A model generated the notes under the pieces. The model saw only the letters and a program-made list of their open reading frames with translations, searched no databases and had not been told where the DNA came from. DNA of 64,000 nt, from the NCBI GenBank assembly GCA_030620095.1, contig JAUTXW010001314.1:1710001-1774000 (forward strand), in the 5' to 3' direction. The stretch is from Kuschelorhynchus macadamiae (taxonomy: Eukaryota; Arthropoda; Insecta; Coleoptera; Curculionidae). Shown piece by piece: positions 45,752 to 59,099 of this stretch. Position 1 is the stretch's first letter, and each line of letters opens with the position of its first letter. A program made the position numbers and the translations under genes.

Positions 45752-46745
45752 ATGGCCTATTTTGTTGAAGAGAGGGTAGAAACGATTTCTCTCTTCTTTG
45801 AAAATATTGATTGTGTCAGGACCTCACCAAAAATTTTAATGATGACATCCCGAAAAAATTTTACCTTATTGTTATGTTCGCGAATTAATGCAAACATTTT
45901 AACATACAGGATCAGTGTTAAATAAAAATAATGTTCAAAATCCTGTTCGAAATGAAGCGGTTGCAGATGTAGTTATTGGACATATACGATGGGTTGTGAC
46001 TACCAAACAACTGTCAGTTGTGTCAAGTATTTCGCGTACAATTTTACGGAGAATCTTATGATACCATCCATGTCATCCATAAGAAACTAAATTGATCCAA
46101 GAAGTTGACAATGCCTGATGTTTTCAATTTTACCAGCTGATCAGAATCGTTCGCTTATTTCCCGTTCATCAATTTCTTTTTTACGTTTGTTTTTCGAACG
46201 AATGGCCATTTTCCTTTACGAAACAGTTAATATAGTATATTCATTTTTCGGAAGACATGCCTAGCATCCTGAAAAATGAAATGTGTGGGCAGGAATGATC
46301 GCTGGTCCCTTCTTTTGACCTGGCAGTTTAACCGCTGAAATATATTTAGAGTTGTTAGTAGACGCTGTTGATCCAAAAATAATAGCTATTTTCCAAGCAG
46401 TTAATATATATCGCGCAGAAAATTTGACTTCCAACAAAACTGTGCTGCGCCGCACTGCGCCATACTATTTTGAATGAAAATTTTCCAGCGAGGTGGATTG
46501 GCAATAGACCTCTTATTGAGTAGTCAGCTCGCTCTCCCGATTTAACTTCACTCGACTTTTTTTTTGGACCATTTAAAGTAAAAAATTTATTCGACACAGC
46601 CAAATTCATGTTCCTTAGAAGTTTTGCGTCAGCGGTTTATTCATGAATGTAGACAGATAACACCACAAGTACTTGAGAATGTTCAGCAACACTTTGATCA
46701 TATGATTCATTGTTGCATGTAGGTTGATTATGGATATTTATTTGC
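45752..46745 (+). pseudogene. Full-length mariner-like transposase pseudogene
   Basis: It starts at ATG 45752 with MAYFVEERVETISLFFENID. Then VSSISRTILRRIL (helix-turn-helix) and YHPCHP-like text follow. An in-frame-decayed first catalytic block is near 46160-46250. The second block reads FQQNCAAPHCA, with the expected Asp changed to Asn. NFPARWIGN, SPDLTSLDFFF and a C-terminal ITPQVLENVQQHFDHM complete the protein. Many stops and shifts plus the Asp loss make it inactive. Confidence 0.8.
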
Positions 46746-46749
46746 AACA

Positions 46750-47125
46750 TTTATTGGACTGAAATTGGTAAGACATCTCTTGAACTAAAACACAAATCAA
46801 ATTTCAAAAATGAAAGTGTCGTTGAAAAGACAATTTAAAGCTCATTAATACATGTTATCACTCGACACCCCTTTCCATTTAAGATTTCGAATAAAAAAAG
46901 CCTCAGAAATGTGCTCCTCTAGAATAAAAAAATGAGCGTTTCATTTTTTTAACATCCACAATAAACTTGAGTGGAAAGTTTTCGACTCGTTGAACTGAAA
47001 CTGACCTCTTAAACTAAAACACAAACAACAACAAGTGTCGTTGAAAAGACAATTTAAAACTCACTAATACATGTTATCACTCGACACCCTTTTCCATTTA
47101 AGATTTCGAATAAAAAAAGCCTAAC
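46750..47125 (+). repeat. Direct duplication, period about 219 bp
   Basis: GTGTCGTTGAAAAGACAATTTAAA through AGATTTCGAATAAAAAAAGCCT occurs at 46816 and 47035 with only a few differences. It follows the mariner pseudogene and probably duplicates its 3' end. Confidence 0.85.
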
Positions 47126-48283
47126 ATATACATAAAATTCACATACATTGTTTGTGAAGGCTAGGAAATAAATAGCTGTACTACTGTATATAGACAGTGA
47201 CATTCGGAAACCACACGAATCATATAGGACTTCATTTATTAAAATCCGTTAAATCGTTCGGAACTTCCCTTACCGTCTCCTCTATTTCCAAGGTCTCTTA
47301 ACTGGGACATCATAGCAGCCTTTTATATAGTAGTTACAGTTAAGTATAAGGAATATTTGCTTGAATAGAAGAAGAAAGGTAAAAATATAAGTTTGCTTTA
47401 TAAACAAGAGGCCGTCCCTTTTTAAAACATCCTGTATAAACAAATATATTATAAAAAATCCAAAAGACCAAGCTATATTCAAAGTACATTAGTTTAAGCT
47501 TGTTATAAGTATTTTATGTATGTATTTTAAGTGGATTAATTACTACATTCTTAAAAAAAATTTGTCTGAATAATATTTCAAGAAAAAAAAATTACTTGCC
47601 ACATTGTCTTTAATTATGAATATCTGGCTGTGCGGAAATTGTGCCGGATGTTGCCCAATCTTTGCGTAAAAAAAATTGTATGCATGTGAATTTTGCAAAG
47701 TATGCGGTCGCCATCATACTTTCTATAAAACCGTCTACTTCCATTAAATAGGCGAATGGTTGGCTCTCATATTTTTTTCGAACAACCGTTATGGGTCCGT
47801 TGGGTCCGTTAGTCCATTTATTGACTTTCTGCTTGAGCAGTAATGTCTTTCCGTATCTACGCTTACTTGTTTACATATTAAATACTCTTATATGTGTTAT
47901 TATTTAGCAAAAAAATATACAATTCAAGCTGGCTCTAATATTCACACGCACACAGGTACTCGGAACGACCAATAAAATGTAAAAATAGAAAAGTGTGTAG
48001 AAGATTATGTATTATTGCAAACATTCTAAAATTTGATATACCGTATTCATATGAAATAGACGAATTCTTGAATTATTCTCTCAGGTGTCAGATATTTGAG
48101 AGTAATCATTTACGTGATTTATCTATTCTATTATTTACTTTACATTGTTAAATAGGACACAGACAATTTACCGCATTTTTTTTTGTTCCTTGTTCTCTCC
48201 TATATTCTTTTCGAGTTAATTAGTTTTCCATGTCCAAAGCAAAAGCTTATTTTAATGCAAAACAATTCTATTCTAACCTTTTT
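47126..48283. other. Unassigned AT-rich DNA
   Basis: No gene or element recognised. Confidence 0.45.
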
Positions 48284-49725
48284 ACTTCCCTCGTAAAAGG
48301 GAGGTATTGTAATCGTGAAAAAATCACACTCCGAGATTTTTTCAGATCTTTACGCTTCCGGGTCCCTAGATGAAGAAAAACATGTTTTCTGGATTGCATC
48401 GGACTGTCTGCCTGTCTGTTGATGGCATAACTAAAAAATTACTTACCCGATTTACTTTAAATTTTGGTCAAAAATTAAGGGTCATATGGGAATGACGTGG
48501 TAACATTTTGGTAAAAATCCAATATGGCAAAACAAAATGGCGGCCTAGTGAAATGTTAAAAAAATTATTACTAAGAAAGTGCTTATCCAGTTTATCTCAA
48601 ATTTTGCACAAAGAACAAGTTTTATGTAAAAATCAACTGGTAAAATTTTGAAACGAATCCAAGATGGCGGAACAAAATGGCGGCTTAATAAAATATTTAA
48701 AAATTTATCTTGAAAAAAACTACTTAATGGCCAACATTACATTACAAATTGTCAGTCGTAACTAATTGTATTATAGAGTTCAACTAGTAAAAGTGTGATA
48801 CTAATTGAAGATGACGGAACAAAATGGCGGCAAAATAAAATTTTTGTAATCTGAAAAAATCACCCTCTCAGGTTTGACATATCTTTGCGTTTTAGCGTCC
48901 CTAGATGCCAAAAAAATATGTTTTATCAAGTCCATCGGTTCGTCTGTCTATCTGTCGGTTGGCGGCATAGCTTAAAAACTACTCTTCAGATTGACTTTAA
49001 ATTTTAGTCAAAAATTAAGGCTCATATAGGGATAACCTGGTAATATTTTGGTAAAAACCTAATATGCCGGAACAAGATGGCGGCCTAGTCAAACGATAGA
49101 AAAATATTACTAAAAAAACTAACTATCCAATTTATCTCAGATATTGGACAAAATTAAATGTTACATAACACTGAACTGGTAACATTTTGGTATGAATATA
49201 AGATAGCAAAACAAAATGGAAGTCTAATAAAATATTTAAAAAATCTGCCTGAAAAACTACTTATTAGATTAATTTCAAATTTTGTGCAAGCATTAAAGGT
49301 AATATAGAGATAAACTGGTAAAGTTGTGTTACGAATTTAAGATAGCGGAAGGGAATGGCGGATACATAAAACGTTTAAAAATTCAACGTAAAAAATCTTG
49401 TTCAATTGAGTGTAAATTTTGAAGAAAAATTAAATATGATATAAGGATAAACTGGTACGAATTCAACATCATGGTGTATGTCAATGTAAAAACTACTTAT
49501 TGAATTTATTTCAAATTATGCCAAAAAATCAAGTGTGGCATAGGTAGAAACTGGTAAAATATTGGTAGGATATTGGTCGGGATTCAATGTATTGGAACAA
49601 AATGACGTCCAATAAAAGTGTTTGAAAAGACAGTATATCTATGTTTCTAAATAACTATGTACTGAACTAACTTGGGTCACACTTGACTCTTCCTAATAAA
49701 AGGAAATATTCATAACGAGGGAAGT
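48284..49725. mobile_element. Non-coding element of repeated units with ACTTCCCTCGT ends
   Basis: ACTTCCCTCGT at 48284-48294 and its reverse complement at 49715-49725 bound 1.44 kb without coding potential. Inside, six units of about 140 bp each carry AAGATGGCGGAACAAAATGG-like text, at about 48519, 48660, 48810, 49061, 49199 and 49341. A header with CTGTCTGTC-like runs occurs twice (48318 and 48848), giving a 530-bp higher-order period. No target duplication was found. Confidence 0.65.
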
Positions 49726-50431
49726 TCCCGATAAAGGAAATTTACCGTTTTTCTTTCAAGTCTATCCCAATTATTTTCTTTAATACATCTAAGAATTTAA
49801 CCCTCAATTAAAACTTAAAGTAATTAACCTAAACATTAATTACAATCTGCCGGAATTTTAAGGTTGCATGCGGTCAAAATGAATTTTATTATACTCATTT
49901 TATTATATTTATTTATTGGGGCATTCTTGTAAATAAACCTTATAATGTTCTATTTTTTTTTGACATATTTATTCAATGTTGATATTGTTCATCTGTTTAA
50001 AAGCCAATGTAAGTAGACTTGTTTAAATGCCTTCTTTTTTTTTAATGTTGTGTTGTACTTGTACCTTTGCGATGAAATGAAGGTATTGAATTCAGAATAT
50101 GTTCGTTAATATTTTTGGTTATCAAAAATATATCAACTTCCGGTTTCCACTAACTTTTTAAATTTCTAATCATCTTTTTAACTGTGTAAAACTAGATGTA
50201 GCTCGTATTCTGAGAAAAACGTTTGAAATTGAAGTTGCAAATAACGCCCCCCTAGCGACGGTGACAAACAGTAGTACAATATAGCCTATATATGTAGTAT
50301 ATCTTAAAGCCAAACACTATCATTTAACGAGACGAGACTTCGTTGAACGAAACCTGCGTAATAAGTACATTTGAACTAATGCTAGTACTAATGTTAGAAC
50401 ATTTTTGATTGGTAAGTGTAAAAATAGATGT
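49726..50431. other. Unassigned DNA
   Basis: No recognisable feature. Confidence 0.45.
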
Positions 50432-50732
50432 TAGGAATGGGAATGGGTGATGTTAGATTTTACATATCGATAGGCGGTATCACATCGTCTATCGATATAT
50501 TTTATTTGTCGATATGTAGATAGTTACCGAATTGCGACAAAATTATTAATAAGAAAAAAATGTTCTCTTCACTTTGGTATGACCATAATTTGCTTCCGCT
50601 GACCTGTAACTATCGATGTTTCCGGCAACCTATCGATATTGTCACTTACCTATCGATATTATCGGATACCTATCGGGATTATTGTTCACCTGTCGGTATG
50701 ACGCTGACCTATCGATAAAATGCCTATCCCTA
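50432..50732. mobile_element. hAT-like MITE with clustered CTATCGATA motifs
   Basis: Ends TAGGAATGGG and CCTATCCCTA are imperfect inverted repeats of Ac-like hAT type. Eight or so variants of ACCTATCGATA occur inside: two to three near the left end and a run near the right end at roughly 20-bp spacing (about 50608-50716). No coding capacity. An 8-bp target duplication is not evident. Confidence 0.65.
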
Positions 50733-52440
50733 AATAAGAGTAAAGATAGCGCTATTAATGCACTAAATGACCTTGGGTCCTTTGGCACTTAAACTCTGTA
50801 ATATTTTTATAAAATTATCCATGTCCAGATGAGATTCAAGCCGGCCTAATATTTTGTTTGCAAAAATCAAAAGAAAAATATATTTTACGATTTTTACGCA
50901 GCCTGAGAATCCTTTGGACCGAGTTGCTAAAAGAAAAATAATTCATTCATTCTTTCAACCTCTAAAAAAGTAATCTGGACATTTTAGCTTGATCCATTTC
51001 TACACTTGAATTGTTAGATTCGAAAAGTGAAGATAAGTTTTTAATTTTGATTTATTAGCATGTGTTTAGTAGTTTGCCAGTTTTTTTATTGTTATTTAAA
51101 CATTAGGTCTATTTATAATTTTTAAAAACAAGAGGCGCCTCTCACTCTTTAAATTTCAATATCACGTCATAAAAACTATGCTGTTAGGCATTCTGTGTGT
51201 TATTTTTCTGATTTATTTTTAAGTAATTACATCTATTATAAATTATTATATGTTTATTATAATTATAAAAAAACAACTGTGTATGGAATTTCAAACTTAC
51301 AAAAGATACATATCTTGAGACCTACTGTTTATAGCTAGTTTAGTGCTTAACTGATTTTAAATAAAATGTGTGTTTTAGCATACACTGATATTAACCGATT
51401 TTGAATATGATCAGGAGCTAAAACATTTGGTTTTTGCTCATATTCTAAAAATCATCTTGATATGGGATGCAAAAAGGTTCTACTGCTCATACACACTCAT
51501 AACATTGCCATTCATGCCCACACAAGCACATAGATGTATAGTGCAATAAGAGACCCACTTGAGGGACATATGATACACAGTATTCCATTTAAAAATATAC
51601 ATCTTATGGTGATTTCTTATAAAATAAATATATAAAATTGATAGTCTTGTACTTTTGAATTATTAGAAAAAAAAACTTGCAACTTAAGCAGCCCTACAGT
51701 TGGTTTTTTAATTCTTATGAGTAATTGTAAAGGAGATATGGTAGATTAAATTGATATCAGGATAGATTGATCGCACTGTACACAGGCTGGCTGAAGGGCA
51801 TTTCTTTTATTAAATAGTGAGATCTAGTGCTTATTATAATTATTTGTATTCAATATAAGTTGAAAATTTATTTATTAAATTCGATAACAAGCTCTTCCAA
51901 TTCTTCCAAAATACTCTGGTTTTCAACTTGTATGGCTTGTCATCATTTCTTAGACCGTATTAGTTATTACTTGGCATATCTAGAAACAAATCTTTATTTT
52001 TTTTCATCGTATCACTAGTCAGTTTGGATTAACACGAGTTTAGGACAATGTATATTTATAGGTGCTGTAATAAAATAAACAGCATATAACAAGGGGTTGG
52101 CGGAAGCTTGAAAAACACTTGACTTTGGGTTTAACAATAGTTTAAAAGTAACGTAACAATAAATAGAGTAGTATATCAGTAGATTGCAGAAAGGTAGGTT
52201 AGGTTTGGTTTCGACGCCTGCGATATTTTTTTGTATTTTTCAAAATCATTGTATCAAAATTGTCCTTTATTTTTATTTAGATTTATTTCGCTCTATCTAT
52301 ACAGCGATCCTGTTTAAATAATACACGTTTCGCTCACCTTTTTTGACAAAATAAAATGTTTGTCCATTGCTGTTGTCAATTCGAAAATACTATTCTGATA
52401 CAGCTTTGTGTAAAGATTACTACTACAAGTATCATCCACT
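50733..52440. other. Unassigned AT-rich DNA
   Basis: No recognisable gene. The frame at 51827-52018 shows no motif. Confidence 0.45.
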
Positions 52441-52715
52441 CAAAACGGTCTAGCACTATCAAGGATTCGAGAGTTTGAATCCTTGACTTTTTTAATTGCA
52501 TCTTCAAAATTTACATTTAAATAGCCAGCTCTGTTAGCTCAGCAGTCTAATTTCGGGCATACACTTAGGAAATTCGAGTTTAAATCCTAACAAAAGACAG
52601 CGGACTGTTTTAAATTTAAGTTTTTTTCACATTTTACTACTAAGCTCTATTAGCTCAATCGTCGAGTTTTGGGCTTACATTGGAGATCCGAGTTCAAATC
52701 CTAACACGAGATTTT
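52441..52715 (+). repeat. Three tandem tRNA-like units, about 110 bp each
   Basis: Units 2 and 3 contain TTAGCTCAGCAGTCTAA and TTAGCTCAATCGTCGAG (box A-like) followed by GAGTTTAAATCC and GAGTTCAAATCC (box B-like). Unit 1 keeps GAGTTTGAATCC only. Box B spacing is about 108 and 112 bp. Cloverleaf pairing is poor except for a D-stem GCTC/GAGT in unit 3, so these are not functional tRNAs as read. A tRNA-derived SINE or decayed tRNA cluster is possible. Confidence 0.55.
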
Positions 52716-55700
52716 TTTATAATTAAAATAAATGAATAATATTCAGCAGTAAATTTCCTTCTGTAATGGCGCTGGACGTTTGCTGCTTATAACCTGAAAA
52801 TATCATAGTCCATTTCGACTCAGCGATCGAGCCTCTGACCCCTTCCTTTGGTTAGGTTCCTTTGACTCGTTCTTTTTGATTTGGCGCGCTAAATGGTGTC
52901 GTACATAAAATAAATTGTGTTATTTTCAGTTTCAGTGAAAAAAAATAAATTCATGACTATACTAGTTCTGAGTATAGGCAGTTCGCATTGTTTTTCTTTA
53001 TATCCTTACCTACAAACACAGTAAAATCTAACTGCCTTTGAATTTTTTGTGCTACAAATCAGTTTATTGTTTAAATATTATCGTTATTACTATATGTATA
53101 ATGTATGTTTTGAATTTTTTTGGTAACTAATTCTCTGATTGTACGGAAATTGGTATCATTCCGCCATTTAAAAACCAAATTAATATGGGTTTTTCGCCAC
53201 TCTGATTTTTTTTACTTTTAGAATAACCTTACCTGTTTAGTATTTAATTTAATACTTGGGTTCTAACTCTAACATTGTAACAACAGGTAATTCGAAAAAT
53301 AAAAAGAATAGAGTGGCAAAAAAATCTATAATAATTATTTTGTTTTTATATCATGAATTCGCATCAACAATTTGTAATTATTAATTTCACTATTTGTTGT
53401 TTCAGATAGGGGCCGAAACAAAAAGTTTAAAATCGTACATTTTTCATTAGTAGGAAAACAGGACCAAAAAAACAACTTTGTATAGACCTAAATTGAAAAT
53501 ATAATATGTGTGTATTGTTCATATTTTTTATTTAACATACAATTCTTCAACAAATTAAATTAGATTTGGAACAGGAATGAGGAATCACATATGTACTAAA
53601 TTAATTAAAATATCGCTAACTTTGTAACACAACTAAAACACTGTGTGTATGACTTTTTCGTGTGTCTACCGGGAAGTCAAAAAATACCATCGCTTTTAGT
53701 TTTTAAGGGGGTTTAATACTTTTACTGGTCACTTTATATTGCTGATTTTCTATGTTCATTTTAGTAAACTAGAAGTAAAACTAGCTTGTTTACTGCCCTG
53801 CTCAAAGAAGTTCGTTTTGATTTTTTGTCCTTGTTTAGGCTTACATCTCTGCAATAACACTTCATAAATAAAACTAAAAAGGTGAAATATGAATTATAAA
53901 AAAAATCCTGCTTTAAATGTCTTTTTTACTTTTCTTTCGAATAAACTGTTTTATTATATATATATTTAAAATAATACTAATGACATATTTTTGTTTCAGG
54001 TGAGTGAGTTCTTACTGGTTTGTATGTGTTCTAATTCTAAAATAAGTTTGGGTAAGTAGAACTTTGACAATTACAATTAGTTGATAATACATATTACTAC
54101 GTTGTAGTGACTACTGAAATAATGTTCAGAAAAGCTCTTTGTTCGCGGGGGATACACTATACAAAAATAATAATAATAATAACGTTTATTATTTACTATA
54201 TATATATATATATAGATATATAAATACAAAGTTAATAAATTAAATAAAATTAAGGTAAATAAGAGAAAAATATCTCCAAAATAAAGGCGAAACATCCTTG
54301 AAATATGTTAGATAGAAAGTTTGGAACTCAGAATGCATCTTACAGCATTATCGTCCTATTTTCTTAAATATATAGACTAGTTGAATATCTCGCAAGGTTC
54401 CCAAACAACATCAAAAATAAACCAGGAGGAAGAACCGGTCTAGAACGGGCTTCTTTACGCTTCATTCTTCGTCCGTAGCCTCAAGCGTTTTTCTCGCTGG
54501 TGCAGTCAACCTATGAAATACAAAAGACTAAGTATATTTATTATATCAAGAAATACGGAGTTGTAACGTTTAATAATGATAAAATGACATATATCAATAT
54601 ATGAAATATATTTTACACATATGCTAAATTATTTTGTAAACAAATGTTTGAAAATATCATTTACGTTTCTTTTACACTATTGTGTAGTTCCTGTTTTCTT
54701 AAAATAAATGTTAAGTATCAAAAACATTGTGATAGTTCTTATTAGGTTTGCCAACTGAGTTGGTAAAAATTCAGGATAATTCAGAACGACAAACTTTAAA
54801 AACTCAAAAAGAGCCAAGTAATTAAAGGTAATCTGTTTGCAGCTCTAGTTAATTTTTGCCTTGCTATCCCTTATAATAAGGACACACAGATATTGTCTAT
54901 AATAATAATCATTAGTAAGATTGTTAGCTAATTTGTGTCAACGAGTATAGCTAAAAAATGTGTAGGTAGGTAATGTTGTATGCAGAACATATCCTAAAAT
55001 AACTAGACAATTGTATCTATCTGTGACGTCTCGAACACGGAAAAGAACTCGATATTCATGCAAATATTGAAAAAGTAAAAGTGAATAATAAACATATATT
55101 TTAAGCTTTTGTCGGATTTAATGTATATGTATATGGATAATGGTGTTTTGTTTTTGATAACCCACAGAATATCCAAAATTCAGGACGTCTTGAGAAATTT
55201 AGGATAGTAGGCAATCCTAGTTCTTAATAACTCAATTTATTTTGACTTATTTGATATATTTATACAAAATTGATCATTCAATTGGAATAAATTCAATAAA
55301 TTGAAAACTGTTTATAATTTGGAATCGGGATTTTTTGTTAATTCCGATTTTATTGTGTCGTCATCTGAGAGCGGATTATGACGTCATACACTTTTGCACA
55401 GAATTGCAAAAAGCTTAAAAGCCTCAGATTTTAAAAATACATCTATTTAAATCGTTTTTGTTATATGCAACTCGATTACTTTACTAGTTACTAATATATA
55501 CAGGGTGTTTGTTTAACTTATTCCAAACGTCATATGAAAATTTGGGAAAGAGCAACTTTATAACTAAGTAAATTGTAATTATTTAGACCTAAAACAAAGT
55601 CGACTTCGATATCAGTATAGGCGCTGGCGACGCGAAGACAACACAAAACAATTCTACAGGCTACAAAAGTACAAATTTTAATTTTACGTCAATTTCAACG

Positions 55701-55728
55701 ACTTTTTGTTGCCATATTGGTTTCTGAA
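52716..55728. other. Unassigned AT-rich DNA
   Basis: No gene recognised. A short (TA)n tract lies at 54198-54215 and an AAGGCGAAACATCC stretch at about 54284, recalling family-2 Penelope termini. ATACAGGGTG at 55499 is a lone mariner-like end. Confidence 0.45.
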
Positions 55729-56713
55729 TAGGGATGTCAATCCAAAAGGGTTTTTCTAATCCCGGGATTTTCGAGATTGCTTACATAATCTCGGGATTAG
55801 ACATCGAAAAAAAGTAACAATAATGCCATTTAATAACTTCTATTATAATAAGCTAAAACCCAGAAATGAACCAAAAATACATATTAACAAATTTAAACAT
55901 GGGTGTAAATGTAAATTCATATAGGTACGAACAAAAGTTCTAAGTTTACACATTTTGTTAAAAAAATACCGCAAAAATATTAGTGTATCTAAGCTTTCGT
56001 TTCCAAATCTCGAACATATTTTGTTAGATAAAAACACTGCGGAAGAAAAACATCTTTCATGCATGGAACCATGCTTGTAGGCATTATTTATTAAAAATTC
56101 GAAGGCTTACGAAGATTACAACTGCGATGACACCTGCGAATAAATCCAATTTCTTGCCTAATGATTTTTTTTCATCTGCTTCTGTATTAGTCGATGCTTC
56201 GAACTTTTTTGCAATGTCTTTTGCGATTTAACGCTTAAAAGTTCATTTGCCTCTTCTAGAATTTATGCAAGGGGAATATCATCTTCGTCGCTAATCTCTG
56301 TTTCAGATCAATAAGATAAATACTTGATGTTTACTGCAATCGTCTTGTTCAGAATTTATAGGATTCGGATTTGTAAAAAAGCAGAGAATTTTAGAATGAA
56401 TAGTTCTGCCTTGTTTGATTCTCGTTCGTAATGTCTTTTGCAAATCAGTGCTAAATAGTGTTTTCATTTTTGATAATTCCTTCAACATGAGTTTTAATTT
56501 TGTTTAAAGCCGCGAGCAAATTGGCACAACAATACAATCAAACCCGAGCAAAATCTGTATTGCGAGAATTGAACAACGGGGAATTCCAGACGTATAAAAA
56601 ATCGGGATTGATCCCGAAATCTGTCGAAACCCAGTATTTTCGAGACAGGATTTTTTTCTCCAAGATCCCGGGACGTTGGGATCCCCATTTCTGGGATATA
56701 GCGTGTCTTTTTC
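55729..56713 (-). mobile_element. hAT (Ac-like) element remnant
   Basis: The left end TAGGGATGTCAATCC and subterminal AATCCCGGGATTTTCGAGATT fit Ac-like hAT termini. Matching but imperfect CCCGGGA text recurs at 56660-56690. The minus strand between them holds transposase relics. The exact right end and duplication are unclear. Confidence 0.7.
55843..56500 (-). pseudogene. hAT transposase pseudogene (C-terminal dimerisation domain)
   Basis: Frame 56064-55843 reads ERCFSSAVFLSNKICSRFGN then ESLDTLIFLRYFFNK, the hAT C-terminal dimerisation motif (S-ERVFS...R..L....L..L.FL+). Upstream minus-strand pieces (56488-56150) such as LKELSKMKTLFSTDLQKTLR and EISDEDDIPLA may be the preceding linker. The catalytic core is deleted. 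Confidence 0.75.
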
Positions 56714-57239
56714 TAGAATGTTTTTTTTTATTAAATACATGTTTGGTTTGAGAACATTTTTTTATAATAAACATTTTTAGATACTTTTGATTTCTATTAT
56801 GGTTTAAAACAAAAGGTCAAAAGTAACAAAATATTGTCTTTATTTAATAAATTTGTATTTTAAACCAAGTCATTGAAAAAAATTATTGTTACCTACTATA
56901 AACATGCTACAGTTCGGAAATTAGTATAGTAATCAATTTGGTGCAAATAACAAAAAAGACTTAAAATTAAAATTTCTACAATTTTTTTCTTGACGTTGCA
57001 TCGCCTGTACTGATGACAGCGTCGACTTTGTTTTAGCTCTTAAATATTAGGTTGTATTCCTATTGACTCTGTATTTACTTAGAATGTTCTCTTTTTCTAC
57101 CACATTGCCTCTTATATTTTTAGCAATTTTAACGGTTGTTTTTATAGATAAAATTATCAAATCTGCCATACTTGTAATCTATAAGAGGAGACTTATTTTA
57201 GGAAATCATTTTATTCGTGTGTTTTAAAATCTTCTACGG
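56714..57239. other. Unassigned DNA
   Basis: GCGTCGACTTTGTTTTAG at about 57022 weakly resembles the reverse complement of 55590-55640; otherwise featureless. Confidence 0.4.
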
Positions 57240-57339
57240 ACATGAAAATGTTTGTATAGATTTGAGCTCTGTACATCGAACCAGAAAAAGGTCTGAAAAA
57301 AAAACAGTTATCGAGTTTATCCAAACAAAAGGAGTTATT

Positions 57340-57960
57340 GTGGAAACGTGATAAAATATTTTAAAAAGCTATACGATGGCGAAGAGTTAACGACCACAAA
57401 TAACAACGAATCAGAAGACAACCCGTGAAGATGAAATAACAGCTGTGGTTCATTTTTTAAAATAATGTAAATACATGAAAATGAACGGAGAGGAACAGCA
57501 TGGGTTTAGAAGAAACAGACTGAGGCAAATAAAATTCACCACCAAACAGATAAACGAAAAAAAAATGTAACTTAACATACCGACACAGATTTGTTTTGTG
57601 AATCTGCCAGATGCGTTCGACAGGGTTACACTATCCGATATAGTAGATCTGTTAAAAGAGAAAGCGATACTCACTAACATTTTAAAAATTATTGATGGAC
57701 TCACCATAGACAATACAATTATAATAAAAGTAGAAGCCAAAATAACATGAAATCCGAACGCCCTGAGGCATCAGACAGCCCATTCATTTTCAACTTTAAT
57801 AATGGATAAAATCATAGAAGTGGCTACTCTAAACATGGGATATGGGATGAACCACAAGACCATAAGTATTGTGTGTATTACAGAGATGATGCGTAGCAGA
57901 AGTTGAAGTTAAATTACGGAAATAGCTCTTTCAACATAAAAATACAGTATGTCCACAGAA
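57340..57960 (+). pseudogene. RTE-like LINE reverse transcriptase fragment
   Basis: Shifted plus-strand reading: NGEEQHGFRRNR, FVNLPDAFDRVTLSDIVDLL (motif A with the Asp), NILKIIDGLTIDNTIIIKVE, TLIMDKIIEV and YGMNHKTISIVCITEMM at the place of the catalytic YADD, which is lost. The order and wording match the RT of RTE-type LINEs; the 21.2-kb insertion is the C-terminus of a similar type. Both ends are missing and stops are present. Confidence 0.8.
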
Positions 57961-59099
57961 GTTAACAAGAGAAATGTTTTCTTCATAAAGTGTTTTTCTT
58001 AAAAAATAAATAAGAATTGCGATTATTGATTTCTACTAATCTTGTCTACAGGGTGATAGGAAAGAATAGAATATTAAAAAAAATTGACCTCCGAAAGTAT
58101 ATTTTTTTTAAATTAGATATTATGTAACAGCATGTTTAAAGGCCATGCTAGTTAAAACGCTTAAATGTGCGATATGCCTAGATAACATGTCGCTTTGATG
58201 TTGAAAATGTTAATGATGCCTTCGTACTGTTTCTTTAAAGTTATTTTAACAAAGAAAAACAATATTTTCTCTGCATATTGTATAGATATTTTAGAATAAT
58301 GTATAGCTTTTATTACACATATTTCATGGACGAATTTTTGGTCTGCTTTTCTAATAAAAATCAACTATTTAAACAAAAATAATCTCATTCTTACGTATAC
58401 ATTTAGTATTTAGTTTTAAGGCATTTGACTCCACAGTGGTTATTTATAACGAACAATATATATTTTCTTTTTATATTTTTCTGCCTTCGCTGTATGATGA
58501 ATTTATATTAACCTTAGTTCAATGGATTTCTGTATGATATTAAATTTAAATATTTGCATATGTCCAGGAAGCTGCCTTAATCAAAACACAAGTTAAAACA
58601 TATTTCTGCATACGGTGCATATGTAGACAGCGTGTTTATTTAGCTATTTGGTCTTGTAATCCGCCTCTCCTAATCAGTTAGTTTGTTAAACAAGTAGTTA
58701 GATGTTGTCGAACATGGGAGTTAAGACCTAGAGGAGTATATTATCTAATTTAAATTTGATACTTATTTTTTCTGTTATGTTTTCTCTCAGATCCATCTTA
58801 TTAAGAATTAAAAATCCAGAAAGCCATTTTGAATCCCTAGTGAAAAATATTGTATGCAAGTAATTTATATTAGTATTAGTTAGGAGAGGATGAAGCCGGT
58901 AGCCAAATTAGCCGCGTGGCCTACCCCTAGAATTCAGCATAACCATCCGACCTTAAGTCTATAGACAGCCTAGTACATCCATAGTACAGACTAAGATACA
59001 ATCAATGGAAAAATTATCGGCCAACTGTATCTTGTTTTGACAGTCTGCCAACTTTACAGATGCCAGTGTTGGCAAAATAGAAATCTCTGCTGGTGTTTG
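57961..59099. other. Unassigned AT-rich DNA
   Basis: No gene recognised. Confidence 0.45.

Noticed and set aside
55499..57060. A large inverted-repeat element spanning the hAT remnant, based on GTCGACTTTGTTTTAG at both sides
   Set aside because: Only about 40 bp match and the outer ends differ, so boundaries cannot be defended.
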